This document shows, piece after piece, positions 20,213 through 31,700 of a DNA stretch of 64,000 nucleotides. Position 1 is the first letter of the stretch, and each line of letters starts with the position of its first letter. The translations under genes were made by a program, and so were the position numbers. Origin of the DNA: Pseudodesulfovibrio hydrargyri. Lineage in GTDB: Bacteria; Desulfobacterota; Desulfovibrionia; Desulfovibrionales; Desulfovibrionaceae. The notes under the pieces are model-generated. The model searched no databases. It had not been told where the DNA came from and saw nothing but the letters and a program-made list of their open reading frames with translations. The stretch covers positions 124,001-188,000 of the forward strand of contig NZ_LKAQ01000001.1 of NCBI RefSeq assembly GCF_001874525.1. Direction: 5' to 3'.

Positions 20213-21434
20213 AACGCAAGGCCTCCGACGGGCTCAGGCCCGCCGCCCGCCGGGCGGGATAGATGGTGGCCACGAAACAGAGCAGGAAGGCGGCGGCCCC
20301 GATGGTGAACAGGTCGAGCGCCTCCAGGCGGACCGGCAGATAGTCCACTGGGTAGACGTTGCTCGGCAGCTTGATGAACTGGTACTCCTTGAGCAGCAGG
20401 CTGAGCGGCACCCCGATGAGAAAACCGATGAGCGTCCCGGCCAGGCCGATGAACGTGCCCTGGAACATGAAGATGTTGCGGATGCTCTTCTTGTCCGCGC
20501 CCAGGGACATGAGCACGGCGATGTCCTTGGTCTTCTGGATGACCAGCATGACCAGGGTGGTGACGATGGAAAAGGAGCCGACCAGGACAATCATGGCCAG
20601 GATGATGAACATGGCCGTCTTCTCAAGCTCCAGGGCGGCGAAAAGGTTGGCGTTCATCTCCTGCCAGTTACGCACGTAGACCGTGAACGAGGATATCCTG
20701 TCGCGCAGCGCGCTGGAAATCTCCTTCACGTTGTAGACGTCGTTGACGCTGATCTCGAGCCCGGAGACCAGGTCGCCCTTGAAGCCGAGCAGCTGGCGCG
20801 CGGCCGGGATGCTGACGTAGCCCATGGAGGAGTCGTATTCGAACATGCCGGTGCGGAAGATGCCGGCCACGGTGAAGCGGCGCACCTTGGGCGTGAACCC
20901 GGCAGAGCTGGATCTACCCGAGGGCGACAGCAGGTTGACCAGGGAGCCCTCGGTCAAGCCCAGCCGCTTGGCCAGTTCCGAACCGATGATGATCCCGGGG
21001 AAATCCCCGTCGTCGTTCAGGCGGCTTACGCTGCCGCTGACCATATCCTTGGAAAGGGACAGGACCGAGGACGAGGTGGTCGGGTCGATGCCGCGCAGGA
21101 CCACGCCCTTGACCCCGGTGCGTGTGGAGAGCATGACCTCGGAATAGACGAAGGGCGTCACACCCGTGACGCCCGGAACCTGCTTCGCCTGGTCGGCCAG
21201 TTCCTGATAATCGTTGATCCCGCCGCGCATGGACGTGACCAGTATGTGCGCGTTGACGCCGAGGATCTTGTCCCTCAGATCGGTCGAGAACCCGTTCATA
21301 ACCCCTATGACCACGATGAGCGCGCCCACGCCTATGGCCACGCCGCAGATGGCGAACAGCGATATGACGGAAATGAACGACTGCTTCCGCAGGGCGAACA
21401 GGTATCTCAGTGCGACAAAGGTCTCAAACCGCAT
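20205..21434 (-). CDS. lolC: Lipoprotein-releasing ABC transporter permease (LolC/LolE type)
   Basis: 409 residues. One N-terminal membrane helix (VISLFAICGVAIGVGALIVV), a periplasmic domain of about 220 residues, then three C-terminal helices including MFIILAMIVLVGSFSIVTTL. MacB_PCD and FtsX domains are recognisable, and it starts MRFETFVALRYLF like LolC and LolE. Only one permease gene is present, so the transporter is probably a homodimer of this subunit (LolF-like) with two LolD. It lies 5 bases after the lysS stop. Confidence 0.92.
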   Translation of the reverse strand: MRFETFVALRYLFALRKQSFISVISLFAICGVAIGVGALIVVIGVMNGFSTDLRDKILGVNAHILVTSMRGGINDYQELADQAKQVPGVTGVTPFVYSEVMLSTRTGVKGVVLRGIDPTTSSSVLSLSKDMVSGSVSRLNDDGDFPGIIIGSELAKRLGLTEGSLVNLLSPSGRSSSAGFTPKVRRFTVAGIFRTGMFEYDSSMGYVSIPAARQLLGFKGDLVSGLEISVNDVYNVKEISSALRDRISSFTVYVRNWQEMNANLFAALELEKTAMFIILAMIVLVGSFSIVTTLVMLVIQKTKDIAVLMSLGADKKSIRNIFMFQGTFIGLAGTLIGFLIGVPLSLLLKEYQFIKLPSNVYPVDYLPVRLEALDLFTIGAAAFLLCFVATIYPARRAAGLSPSEALRYE

Positions 21435-21439
21435 AGACC

Positions 21440-23023
<1,584 letters not shown>

Positions 23024-23171
23024 AATTTTTTCCCTGTCTCCCTAAAAATCTAGAAAAATACGAGAGACGTTGAATCCGTAAGCCATATAACGGATGCCGT
23101 CAAGGAAATGGGAACCTTAGACCCCGGCAAAACCTTATTTGCTTTTTCCTGAAAAAGTCTACGTTTTTTGC

Positions 23172-23200
23172 TTGACCCCCCGAAACGATTTGTTTAAACA
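23172..23200 (+). promoter_or_regulatory. Sigma70-type promoter for tRNA-Asn
   Basis: TTGACC at 23172-23177 and TAAACA at 23195-23200, separated by 17 bases. The expected start site is about 20 bases before the tRNA. The -35 is near consensus, the -10 is moderate. Confidence 0.55.
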
Positions 23201-23225
23201 CTCTTCTCGCTTCGACGAGAAATGT

Positions 23226-23301
23226 TCCCCAGTAGCTCAATCGGCAGAGCGGGTGACTGTTAATCACTAGGTTCGCGGTTCAAGTCCGTGCTGGGGAGCC
23301 A
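23226..23301 (+). tRNA. tRNA-Asn (anticodon GTT)
   Basis: 76 bases including an encoded CCA. The acceptor arms TCCCCAG / CTGGGGA pair fully, the anticodon stem GGTGA / TCACT closes a CTGTTAA loop with anticodon GTT, and the T-arm contains GTTCAAG. The discriminator base is G. A strong terminator follows within 12 bases, so it is a single-gene transcript. Confidence 0.96.
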
Positions 23302-23312
23302 AAGAGAACAAG

Positions 23313-23341
23313 GCCCTTACGAGAAATCGTAAGGGCTTTTT
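23313..23341 (+). terminator. Intrinsic terminator after tRNA-Asn
   Basis: Perfect 10-bp stem GCCCTTACGA / TCGTAAGGGC with a GAAA tetraloop followed by five T. Its stem closely resembles that of the terminator at 27765-27809. Confidence 0.9.
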
Positions 23342-23560
23342 CCTTAGGCACCGCCATAAGACCTCTTCTCCCCCTGTCCGTTAATCCGTTCGCGCCCACC
23401 CCGTCCGCAGGCGGACCAAACAGTATTTTCCCCCTTGCCCCGCTTCACTTTGCCCGGACGCTCGCGTAATGGATGAGTCGGTGAATGCGGACCGGGGGCC
23501 GGACGGGATGGCCGCCGCACGGAACGCGTGCCTGTCACGACAACGGGGACACAACGGCAG

Positions 23561-24331
23561 ATGGCGTTTTTCGGGCGCGTTACGGCAATCCTCCTGCTCC
23601 TCCTTTTCCTCTCTCCTATTCCGTCCCACGCGGAAGGCGACGTGCTGCGCGTGGCGCTGGACCCCTTTCCTCCATGGAAATACCTGGACCAGGACGGCGA
23701 ACCGCGCGGCATGGACGTGGATTTCATCGAAATGCTCGCCCGGCGCATGGGCCTGAAAGTCGAATACGCCATGTATCCGTTCAGCCGCGCCCTCTACCAG
23801 CTGGAATACGGCGAGGCCGACATGATGTCGGGCGTGTTGCGCCGCAAGGAACGCGAAGCCTACCTCCACTATCTCGAGCCGCCGTACAAGAACCACAGCG
23901 ACAAGGCCTTTTACCTGCTCCGGGGACGCAGCCACCTGCTGCGGACCTACGACGACCTGCACGGCCTGCGGGTCGGAACGCAGATCGGCACGAAATACTT
24001 TCCGCAATTCGACAACGACGCGAAGATCGCCAAGGTCGCGACCCACTCTTTCGAACTCAGCCTGCGCATGCTCGTAGCGAACCGCATCGACGTCGCGGTC
24101 AACACCGAGGCGGCCGGCGATTACGAGATCCGCAAGTTCGGCCTGCAGGGTTCCGTGGCCAAGGCTCCTTACATCTACCGGGAAAGGCAGGACGTCTACA
24201 TGGTCCTGTCCAGGAAATCCCCGCTGGCCGACCGGCTGGACGAATTCAACTCGGTCCTGGCCGATCTCGTTCGCGAGGGGGCCTTCCGGCGCATCGTGGC
24301 CAAATACATCCATGAGGCCCCGGAACACTGA
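23561..24331 (+). CDS. Periplasmic amino-acid-type substrate-binding protein
   Basis: About 256 residues from ATG 23561; a GTG at 23528 is an alternative. A signal peptide (VTAILLLLLFLSPIPSHA) precedes an SBP_bac_3 domain: LRVALDPFPPWKYLD, GMDVDFIEMLARRMGL and GLRVGTQIGTKYFPQF are typical of family 3 binding proteins. No ABC permease or ATPase is adjacent, so it may be an orphan receptor or feed a remote transporter. Ligand unknown; polar amino acids are the usual ones in this family. Confidence 0.85.
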   Translation: MAFFGRVTAILLLLLFLSPIPSHAEGDVLRVALDPFPPWKYLDQDGEPRGMDVDFIEMLARRMGLKVEYAMYPFSRALYQLEYGEADMMSGVLRRKEREAYLHYLEPPYKNHSDKAFYLLRGRSHLLRTYDDLHGLRVGTQIGTKYFPQFDNDAKIAKVATHSFELSLRMLVANRIDVAVNTEAAGDYEIRKFGLQGSVAKAPYIYRERQDVYMVLSRKSPLADRLDEFNSVLADLVREGAFRRIVAKYIHEAPEH

Positions 24332-24779
24332 CGCCCTCCCCATCCCCCTTCGCCATTGCCGCCCGGGAGGGGCGCCCCCCGCGAACCGCCTGCCAAGGGT
24401 GGACTTTTGCATTGACCTGTGCTGATATCCTGCGACTTTTACGGCGCGCGGCCCAACGCCGCGCGATTCCGTACGACCAAGGATGGAATCGGAGCGCCGG
24501 GGGGCCTGATGCTCCGGGATTCGTTCAAGGGTTGTTCAAGGGTGAGCCATGCGGGCGGGACAACGTATGTACCGCCGCATTATCCGCAGAGATGCGAGGT
24601 CGGTCGATGCCGTTCCCAATCCCGTGCAGCGGCGGTTCTTCAGCCGCAGAGGATTGAACGCGACCCGAATATCCCCTTGTTTACATATAGCTTTTGTTGG
24701 AGCGCACCGGCCTGCGGCCTTTGGATCGCGCAGGAGTACGCGACTTCGACATTCATTTATTGCTGTGGAGTGTTTGGTA
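24332..24779. other. Gene-free stretch upstream of the TRAP operon
   Basis: 448 bases with no supported gene. It holds a 7-bp inverted repeat CGCGCGG / CCGCGCG at 24445-24465. A TTGACC hexamer at 24413 has no -10 at proper spacing. The reading frame of dctP stays open upstream to 24549, but those codons look random (Arg-rich) and a proper ribosome site and signal peptide begin only at 24780. The stretch probably contains the dctP promoter and leader, which I cannot place. Confidence 0.5.
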
Positions 24780-25847
24780 ATGCTGCATTTCAAACTGACC
24801 AAAAAGGCGGCCGCATTCGCTGCCGTGTTCGTTCTCATGGCGGCCGTCGCCGCCAATGCCGGATTCAAGAGGGAATACAAGATGCAGGTGACGGTCGGCC
24901 CCAAGCTTTACTGGGGCATGGGCGCCACCAAATTCGCCGAGCTGGTCAAGGAAAAGACCAACGGCCAGATCATCGTCAAACCCTACTTCGGTTCCGCCCT
25001 GCTCAAGGGCGCCCAGCTGAAGAGCTCGCAGATGGTCGCCAAGGGCGTCATCGACTGCGCCATCGATTCGACCATCAACATCAGCCCGGTCATCCCCGAG
25101 GCCAATATTTTCCATCTTCCGTTCTTTCTGAACGACTTCGAAACCCTGGACAAGGTGAAGTTCGGCCAGGCCGGTGAGGCCGTGTTCGCGGCCATGCGGG
25201 CCAAGCGGATCGAGCCCCTCGGCTGGGCCGAGAACGGCTTCCGCCAGCTGACCAACTCAAAGGTCCTGGTCAGGACCCCGGCCGACATGAAGGGTCTGCG
25301 CATCCGCGTGGTCGGCAATCCCCTGTTCATAGACACCTTCCGCGCCCTGGGCGCCGACCCCGTGAACATGAACTGGGGCGACGCCGTCGCCGGTTTCCAG
25401 CAGGGTGTCGTGGACGGCCAGGAAAACCCGGTCGGCGTCCTCATTCCCATCCAGATCTACCAGTACCACAAGTACGCGACCATGTGGAATTACGTGGTCG
25501 ACCCCCTGATCATCTACTGGAACCAGAAGGAATGGAACGAATTCCCCAAGGACATCCAGGACGCCGTTCTCGCGGCCGCCCGGGAAGCGGGCCGATTCGA
25601 AACCGCCCTGAGCCGCGCTGGCCTGGACGGCGACAAGTCCCTCAACATCCTGAAGGACGAATTCAACTACACCATGGAAGTTCCGGACCCCATTGCCTTC
25701 ATGGAGGGCAAGGGCATGGAGATCCACATGCTTACCGACGAAGAACGGGAAGCCTTCGCCCAGGCCACGCGCCCTGTCTACGACAAGTGGATTCAGGAGA
25801 TCGGGCCCGAGGTCTACGAGAAGGCCAAGGCCGACATCGCCAAGTAA
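24780..25847 (+). CDS. dctP: TRAP transporter solute-binding protein DctP
   Basis: About 355 residues. ATG 24780 is preceded by GGAG and begins a signal peptide (KKAAAFAAVFVLMAAVAANA). The DctP family pattern is visible: WGMGATKFAELVKEKTNGQI, GFRQLTNSKVLVRTPADMKG with the ligand-anchoring Arg in LRIRVVGNP, and DAVAGFQQGVVDGQENP. DctP captures a carboxylate in the periplasm and delivers it to DctQM using an ion gradient. The ligand (C4-dicarboxylate, sialic acid, keto acid or other) cannot be told from sequence alone. Confidence 0.93.
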   Translation: MLHFKLTKKAAAFAAVFVLMAAVAANAGFKREYKMQVTVGPKLYWGMGATKFAELVKEKTNGQIIVKPYFGSALLKGAQLKSSQMVAKGVIDCAIDSTINISPVIPEANIFHLPFFLNDFETLDKVKFGQAGEAVFAAMRAKRIEPLGWAENGFRQLTNSKVLVRTPADMKGLRIRVVGNPLFIDTFRALGADPVNMNWGDAVAGFQQGVVDGQENPVGVLIPIQIYQYHKYATMWNYVVDPLIIYWNQKEWNEFPKDIQDAVLAAAREAGRFETALSRAGLDGDKSLNILKDEFNYTMEVPDPIAFMEGKGMEIHMLTDEEREAFAQATRPVYDKWIQEIGPEVYEKAKADIAK

Positions 25848-25950
25848 CCGTCCCCTTCGTGACGACCGTTTCCTGCCCCGGAGAACCGCTTTCCGGGGCA
25901 GGTTCTATCATGGGATTCCGCGTGCGGAATCCGAATCGTGGAGTAAGTGT

Positions 25951-26430
25951 GTGAAAAAGTTATTATTCGGATTTCCTCTCGGTCACTGGCTGGTGGCCAT
26001 CTGCATGGCCGCCATGGTCGTGATCGCCTTCCTCAACATCCTGAGCCGGTACATCTTCCACTTCTCGCTGGCCGCGACCGAGGAAATCACCATCAATCTT
26101 TTCGTCTGGATGACCGTCATCGGCATCGGCATCGCGTTCGAGCGGGGTGGCCACATGGGCATGGTGACCTTCTTCAACATGTTCCCCCGCGCCCTGCAGA
26201 AAACGTGGATCATCGTCTATTCCGTGCTGGCGGTCGGCCTCTTCCTGGTCCTGGACTACTACATGATCCAGGCCATCTACGACGAGGTCACCCTGTTCCA
26301 GGCCCGCTCCGCCGCCCTGGATATTCCGGTATGGATATACTACCTGGGACTGCCGGTCCTGTCGGTCTTCGTCTTCAAGGGCATCTACAAGGACGCCATG
26401 ACCAGGCTGGCCGAACGGAAGGAGGATTAG
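25951..26430 (+). CDS. dctQ: TRAP transporter small membrane subunit DctQ
   Basis: 159 residues from GTG 25951, with GGAG seven bases upstream. Four membrane helices are evident, including LVAICMAAMVVIAFLNIL and WIIVYSVLAVGLFLVL. The family marker AATEEITINLFVWMTVIG is present, with the conserved ERGGHMGM just after. It scaffolds the large subunit. The gene lies 103 bases after dctP, and its stop is followed four bases later by dctM. Confidence 0.92.
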   Translation: MKKLLFGFPLGHWLVAICMAAMVVIAFLNILSRYIFHFSLAATEEITINLFVWMTVIGIGIAFERGGHMGMVTFFNMFPRALQKTWIIVYSVLAVGLFLVLDYYMIQAIYDEVTLFQARSAALDIPVWIYYLGLPVLSVFVFKGIYKDAMTRLAERKED

Positions 26431-26434
26431 CGCC

Positions 26435-27724
26435 ATGGAATTCCTGCTCATCCTCGCCCTGTTCCTGGTCCTGATGTTCATCGGCGCGCCCATCGGGACT
26501 TCCCTGGGCGTTTCTGCCGTGGCCACCATCATGTACTTCGACCTCGGCGCCGAGATGCTGGGGGTCAACTTCGCCTCGGGCATCGCCTCGTTCCCGCTGC
26601 TGGCCATTCCCTTTTTCGTCCTGGCCGGAGTGATCCTGCAACGGGCGGGCATCGCCGCGCACATCGCCGCCTTCTTCGAACTGCTCGTGGGGCGCGCCAC
26701 GGGCGGCCTGTCCATCGTGGCCGTGCTGACCTGCATGTTCTGGGGGGCCATGTCCGGCTCCGGCCCGGCGACCACGGCCGCCGTGGGCATGATCCTGCTC
26801 ACCCCCATGCTCAACAACGGCTATGACAAAGCCTTTTCCGGAGCGACCATCGCCAATGCGTCGGACCTGTCCATCATCATCCCGCCGTCCATCGCGTTCA
26901 TCATCTACGGCAACATCACCTCGGTATCGGTGTCCGCCCTGTTCGTGGCCGGGATCATCCCCGGCCTGCTGACCGGCCTGGCCACCATGTTCGTGGCCTG
27001 GTACATCTCCTACCGGCGCGGCTACCGGGGATTGGTCTGCCGAGGCTGCATGGCCGACCTGCTCAAGGCCCTGCGCCAATCGTTCTGGGCGCTCATGGCC
27101 CCGGTGGTCATCCTGGGCGGCATCTACACCGGCATATTCACGCCCACCGAGGCGGCCGTGGTGGCGGTGTTCTACAGCCTGTTCGTGGCCGTGGTCATCT
27201 ACCGCTCCATCGGCTGGCGCGACCTAATTGAAATCCTGGTGGAGTCGGCGGTGACCAGCTCCGTGATCATGTTCATCGTGGCCTTTGCCGGCATATTCAC
27301 CTGGGCGGCCTCGGTCACCGGCGTCATCGACACCCTGGCGGACTTCATCATCAAGGTATCCCCCAACGCCGTGGTCATGATCGTGCTGGTCAATGTCCTG
27401 CTGTTCGCCCTGGGCATGATCCTCGACGCCATCTCCATCTCGTACCTGCTCATGCCGATCCTCATCCCGGTCCTGTCGGCCTTCCACGTGGATCCGGTCT
27501 TCTACGGGGTCATCTTCATCTCGGCCCTGGCCATCGGCCAGGCCACGCCGCCCGTGGGCGTCAACCTGTTCACCGCGGCCAACCTGGTCGGATGCGAAGT
27601 GGACGAGATCGCCAAAGAGGCCATCCCCTACGTGGTCATGGACTTCGTGGTCCTGATCGTCATCTCGCTGATCCCGGCGCTGTCGCTGTTCCTACCCGAA
27701 TGGGCCGGGCTATACACGCCATAG
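26435..27724 (+). CDS. dctM: TRAP transporter large membrane subunit DctM
   Basis: 429 residues with about eleven to twelve hydrophobic segments, the ion-coupled transport subunit. Typical motifs: IPFFVLAGVILQRAG, GAMSGSGPATTAAVG (first scoop loop) and ALAIGQATPPVGVNLFTA (second scoop loop). A GGAGGA site lies in the dctQ tail. The gene ends the operon ahead of a strong bidirectional terminator. Confidence 0.95.
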   Translation: MEFLLILALFLVLMFIGAPIGTSLGVSAVATIMYFDLGAEMLGVNFASGIASFPLLAIPFFVLAGVILQRAGIAAHIAAFFELLVGRATGGLSIVAVLTCMFWGAMSGSGPATTAAVGMILLTPMLNNGYDKAFSGATIANASDLSIIIPPSIAFIIYGNITSVSVSALFVAGIIPGLLTGLATMFVAWYISYRRGYRGLVCRGCMADLLKALRQSFWALMAPVVILGGIYTGIFTPTEAAVVAVFYSLFVAVVIYRSIGWRDLIEILVESAVTSSVIMFIVAFAGIFTWAASVTGVIDTLADFIIKVSPNAVVMIVLVNVLLFALGMILDAISISYLLMPILIPVLSAFHVDPVFYGVIFISALAIGQATPPVGVNLFTAANLVGCEVDEIAKEAIPYVVMDFVVLIVISLIPALSLFLPEWAGLYTP

Positions 27725-27764
27725 AAACCTGACCGAAGACGGAACGCCCCCGTTGTCCGGAAAC

Positions 27765-27809
27765 AAAAAAAATGAGCCCTTGCGAATAATCGCAAGGGCT
27801 CATTTTTTT
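27765..27809. terminator. Bidirectional intrinsic terminator
   Basis: Long stem GAGCCCTTGCGA / TCGCAAGGGCTC with an ATAA loop, flanked by an A-run and a T-run, so it works in both directions: for dctM on the plus strand and for the PhnA-like gene on the minus strand. Confidence 0.92.
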
Positions 27810-27840
27810 GGTCGTCTTGTTCGTGAAACCGGCTCCCCCA

Positions 27841-28173
27841 TCAGACCTTCTTGACCACCGAGGTCTTGAGGTACATGAAACCGAACCCCGGAATCTTACA
27901 GGCGATGTCGTGAACTCCGTCCTCTGGCTCTATCAGCCGGATGTTCTTGACCTTGGTCCCCTTCTTGAGCGGCGAGGCACCCTTGACCTTCAGGTCCTGC
28001 GTGATGATGACGTCGTCCCCGTCCACAAGGACATTGCCGTTGGCGTCCTTGTAGATTTTCTCCTGGGCGTCGTCCGCTTGAAATTCATGCCCGCACTCGG
28101 GGCAAATGAGGACGGTGCCGTCGGAATACACGTACTCGCACCGGCACTTCGGGCAATCAGGTAAATTTTCCAT
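27841..28173 (-). CDS. PhnA-family zinc-ribbon protein (YjdM-like)
   Basis: 110 residues starting [19 protein letters not shown] behind GGAGAG. Two CxxC pairs (CPKC and CPEC) form a zinc ribbon, followed by a small barrel domain with [15 protein letters not shown] and ending KTSVVKKV, the exact layout of PhnA/YjdM. Despite the name, these are not the phosphonoacetate hydrolase and the E. coli protein is not needed for phosphonate use. No phn genes are nearby. Function unknown. Confidence 0.92.
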   Translation of the reverse strand: MENLPDCPKCRCEYVYSDGTVLICPECGHEFQADDAQEKIYKDANGNVLVDGDDVIITQDLKVKGASPLKKGTKVKNIRLIEPEDGVHDIACKIPGFGFMYLKTSVVKKV

Positions 28174-28736
28174 GACTCTCCAATTCGGTTATCGGTTTCC
28201 GTCTCAAGGCCAAACCGATTCGGGCAATACATAATAGCCGCCGTCTAATCAATGCAAAACGGACCGAAAAATGTCCGTCTCAGTCCCTTTCTCCCCTGAT
28301 CGCCTCTCTTTGATCCACGTATTCCCGACCTCTACGGACGCCTTTTTCATTCCCTCGGGGCGACACCGGGCCCCTGCCTCCTCACACCGGCAAATCCGGC
28401 CCGGACCGCCCGGCCCCAAGCAATTCAGCCTGTTCCGCCCTGCTTTGCGCGTTTGTTTCTTCACCTCGATCTGGCACAAATAAAAAACCACGTAATTTTA
28501 ATGTGTTGAAAATAACTAATTCGATTTATAAATACCTGTCATTTACAATATCTATATTTAAAAAAACACATCAATACAACGTTCCGACACCAAATCACGG
28601 CCCAAAACAGGCCATTGTTCAAATGAACATAATGAAATCATGGATTTTTTTATGGTATTTACAAAATCGCTCAAGACACACTTCCGTCTAATGACCGTGC
28701 GGTGAGCGGTACGGCAAAACTCAAGGAGGCATCCTC
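28174..28736. other. AT-rich intergenic region upstream of formate dehydrogenase
   Basis: 563 bases without a supported gene. The right half (about 28480-28690) is markedly AT-rich against a GC-rich genome. It contains a perfect inverted repeat at 28616-28629 and a weak promoter-like pair (TTGAAA at 28506, TATAAA at 28527, spacer 15). AAGGAGG precedes the fdhA start. The left half should hold the promoter of the PhnA-like gene. No riboswitch was recognised. Confidence 0.55.
28616..28629. promoter_or_regulatory. Inverted repeat, possible operator of fdhA
   Basis: TGTTCA-AA-TGAACA is a perfect 6-2-6 palindrome about 108 bases before the fdhA start in the AT-rich leader. The regulator is unknown; the arms do not match the CRP (TGTGA) or HcpR consensus. 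Confidence 0.45.
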
Positions 28737-31700
28737 ATGAAACTGGATCGCCGAAACTTTCTCAAACTCGCAGGTACGGGAGCTGCGTGTATGACGCTGG
28801 GACAGCTGGGTTTCGACCTTGCTCCCGTGAAGGCGTACGCCGCGCAACTCAAGATCAGCGGCGCCAAGGAAATACTGACCGTCTGTCCCTTCTGTTCCGT
28901 GAGCTGCAACGTCATCGGCTACGTCAAGGACGGCAAGCTGGTCAGCTCCGAAGGCGACCCCGACTACCCGGTCAACGAAGGCGCGCTGTGCGCCAAGGGC
29001 GCGGCCATGCTGTCCATGACCACCGAGCACAACCGGCTGCAGACGCCCATGTACCGGGCCCCGTTCTCCGACAAGTGGGAAGAGAAGAGCTGGGATTGGA
29101 TCCTCGACCGCATCGCCAAACGGGTCAAGGAGACCCGCGACAAGGACTTCATCCTGCGCAACCAGGACGGCAAGGCCGTCAACCGCATCGAGTCCATGTT
29201 CCTGCTCGGCACCTCCCACGCCTCCAACGAGGAATGCGCCCTGACACACCAGTTCGCCCGCGCGCTCGGCATCGTCTACATGGACCACCAGGCCCGCGTC
29301 TGCCACAGCTCCACCGTGTCCGCCCTGGGCGAATCCTTCGGTCGCGGCGCCATGACCAACCACTGGACCGACATCGCCAACGCCGACTCCATTCTGATCA
29401 TGGGCAGCAACGCGGCCGAGCACCATCCCATTTCCTTCAAATTCGTCCTGCGCGCCAAGGACAAGGGTGCCACCGTCATGCACGTGGACCCGAAGTTCTC
29501 CAGGACCTCGGCCAGGTCCGACTTCCACGTGCCCCTGCGCTCCGGCACGGACATCGCCTTCCTGGGCGGCATGGTCAAATACATCATCGAGAAGGACCGC
29601 TACTTCCATGAGTACGTCACCGAGTACACCAACGCCTCGCTTTTGGTGAACCCGGAGTTCGGCTTCAAGGACGGCCTGTTCACCGGCTACGACCCCATGA
29701 CCAGGACCTACGACAAGTCCACCTGGACCTACCAGATGGACGCGGAAGGAAAGCCCAAGAAGGACAAGAGCCTGAAGGACCCGCACTGCGTCTTCCAGCT
29801 CCTCAAAAAGCACTACTCGCGCTATGATCTCGACACCGTGTCCAAGACCACGGGCGTCGACCCCAAGATCCTGGAAAAGGTCTACAAGACCTTCTCGGCC
29901 ACCGGCCGCCCGGACAAGGCCGGCACGGTCATGTACGCACTCGGCTGGACCCAGCACACCGTGGGCGTGCAGAACATCCGCACCTCGGGCATCATCCAGC
30001 TGCTGCTCGGCAACATCGGCGTGGCCGGCGGCGGCATCAACGCCCTGCGCGGCGAGCCCAACGTCCAGGGCTCCACGGATCACGCCATGCTCTACCACAT
30101 CCTGCCCGGCTACATGGCCATGCCCGCGGCCCCGTGGCAGACGCTGTCGCAATACAACGAGGCCAACACCCCGGTCAGCCACGACCCCGAGTCGGCCAAC
30201 TGGTGGCAGCACAAGCCCGAATACATGACCAGCCTGCTCAAGGCGTGGTTCGGCGACAATGCCACCGCCCAGAACGACTTCTGTTACAACCTGCTGCCCA
30301 AGATCGAGAAGGGGCACGACTATTCGTACCTGTTCCTCTTCGACCGCATGTACAAGGGCGAGATCAAGGGCGGCTTCTTCATGGGCCTCAACCCCATGAA
30401 CTCGGTGCCCAACACGCACAAGATCCGCAAGGCCATGGACAACCTCGACTGGTGCGTCTGCGCCGAGCTGCACAACTCCGAGACCACGGAGAACTGGCAC
30501 CGTCCGGACGTCGACCCCAAGACGGTCAAGACCGAGATGTTCCTGCTGCCGTCTGCCCACCGCATGGAGAAATCCGGCTCGGTGACCAACTCCGGCCGCT
30601 GGGTCCTGTGGCACCACCAGTGCGTGCCGCCGCAGTTCAAGACCCGGCCCTTCGGCGAGATGTACGTGCCGCTGTTCAACATCATCCGCGATATGTACCG
30701 CAACGAGGGCGGCACCTTCGCCGCGCCCGTGCTCAACCAGGACTGGCCCGAGAAGTTCGACCCCGAGGACCTCTGCCAGCGCATCAACGGCCGCTTCCAG
30801 AAGGACACCGAGGTCAAGGGCAAGATGTACAAGAAGGGCCAGCAGGTGCCTTCCTTCACCGCCCTGAGCGCCGACGGCGCCACGTCCAGCCTGAACTGGC
30901 TGTACTGTGGAAGCTGGACCGAGGAAGACGGCAACAAGTCCCTGCGCCGCTCCCCGGAACAGACCCCCATGCAGGCCAAGATCGCCCTGTACCCCAACTG
31001 GTCCTGGTCCTGGCCGGTCAACCGCCGCATCCTCTACAACCGCGCTTCGGTGGATCTCAACGGCAAGCCGTACAACAAGGCCAAGGCGGTCATCGAGTGG
31101 AAGGACGGCAAGTGGGTCGGCGACGTGCCCGACGGCGGATGGCCGCCCCTGTCCACAGGCAAGGGCAAGCTGCCGTTCATCATGCAGACCCACGGCCTGG
31201 GACACCTGTTCGGCCCCGGCCGCATGGACGGCCCGTTCCCCGAGCACTACGAGCCCGCCGAGACCCCGGTGAACAAGAACCTGTTCTCCAAGCAGCTCTC
31301 GAGCCCGGTCTACAAGTTCACCACCAGCGCGCCCGACGTCCTGGCCAAGCCCGCCGATCCCAACTACCCGATCGTGCTGACCACCTACAGCCTGACCGAG
31401 CACTGGTGCGGCGGCGGCGAGACCCGCAACGTGCCCAACCTGCTTGAGGCGGAACCGCAGCTCTACGTCGAGATGAGCCCGGAACTGGCCAAGGAAAAGG
31501 GCATCAAGAACGGGGACGGCGTGATCATCGAATCCATCCGGGGCAAGGTCCAGGCCATCGCCATGGTCACGGTGCGCATGCGCCCGCTCAAGGTGCACGG
31601 CCGGATCATCCATGAAATCGGCATGCCCTACTGCTTCGGCTGGACCACGCCCGGCAGCGGCGATTCCACCAACCGGCTGACGCCTTCGGTGGGCGACCCG

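Noticed and set aside
24549..24779. N-terminal extension of dctP to 24549
   Set aside because: The extra 77 residues are Arg-rich and variable-looking, while a proper ribosome site and signal peptide begin at 24780.
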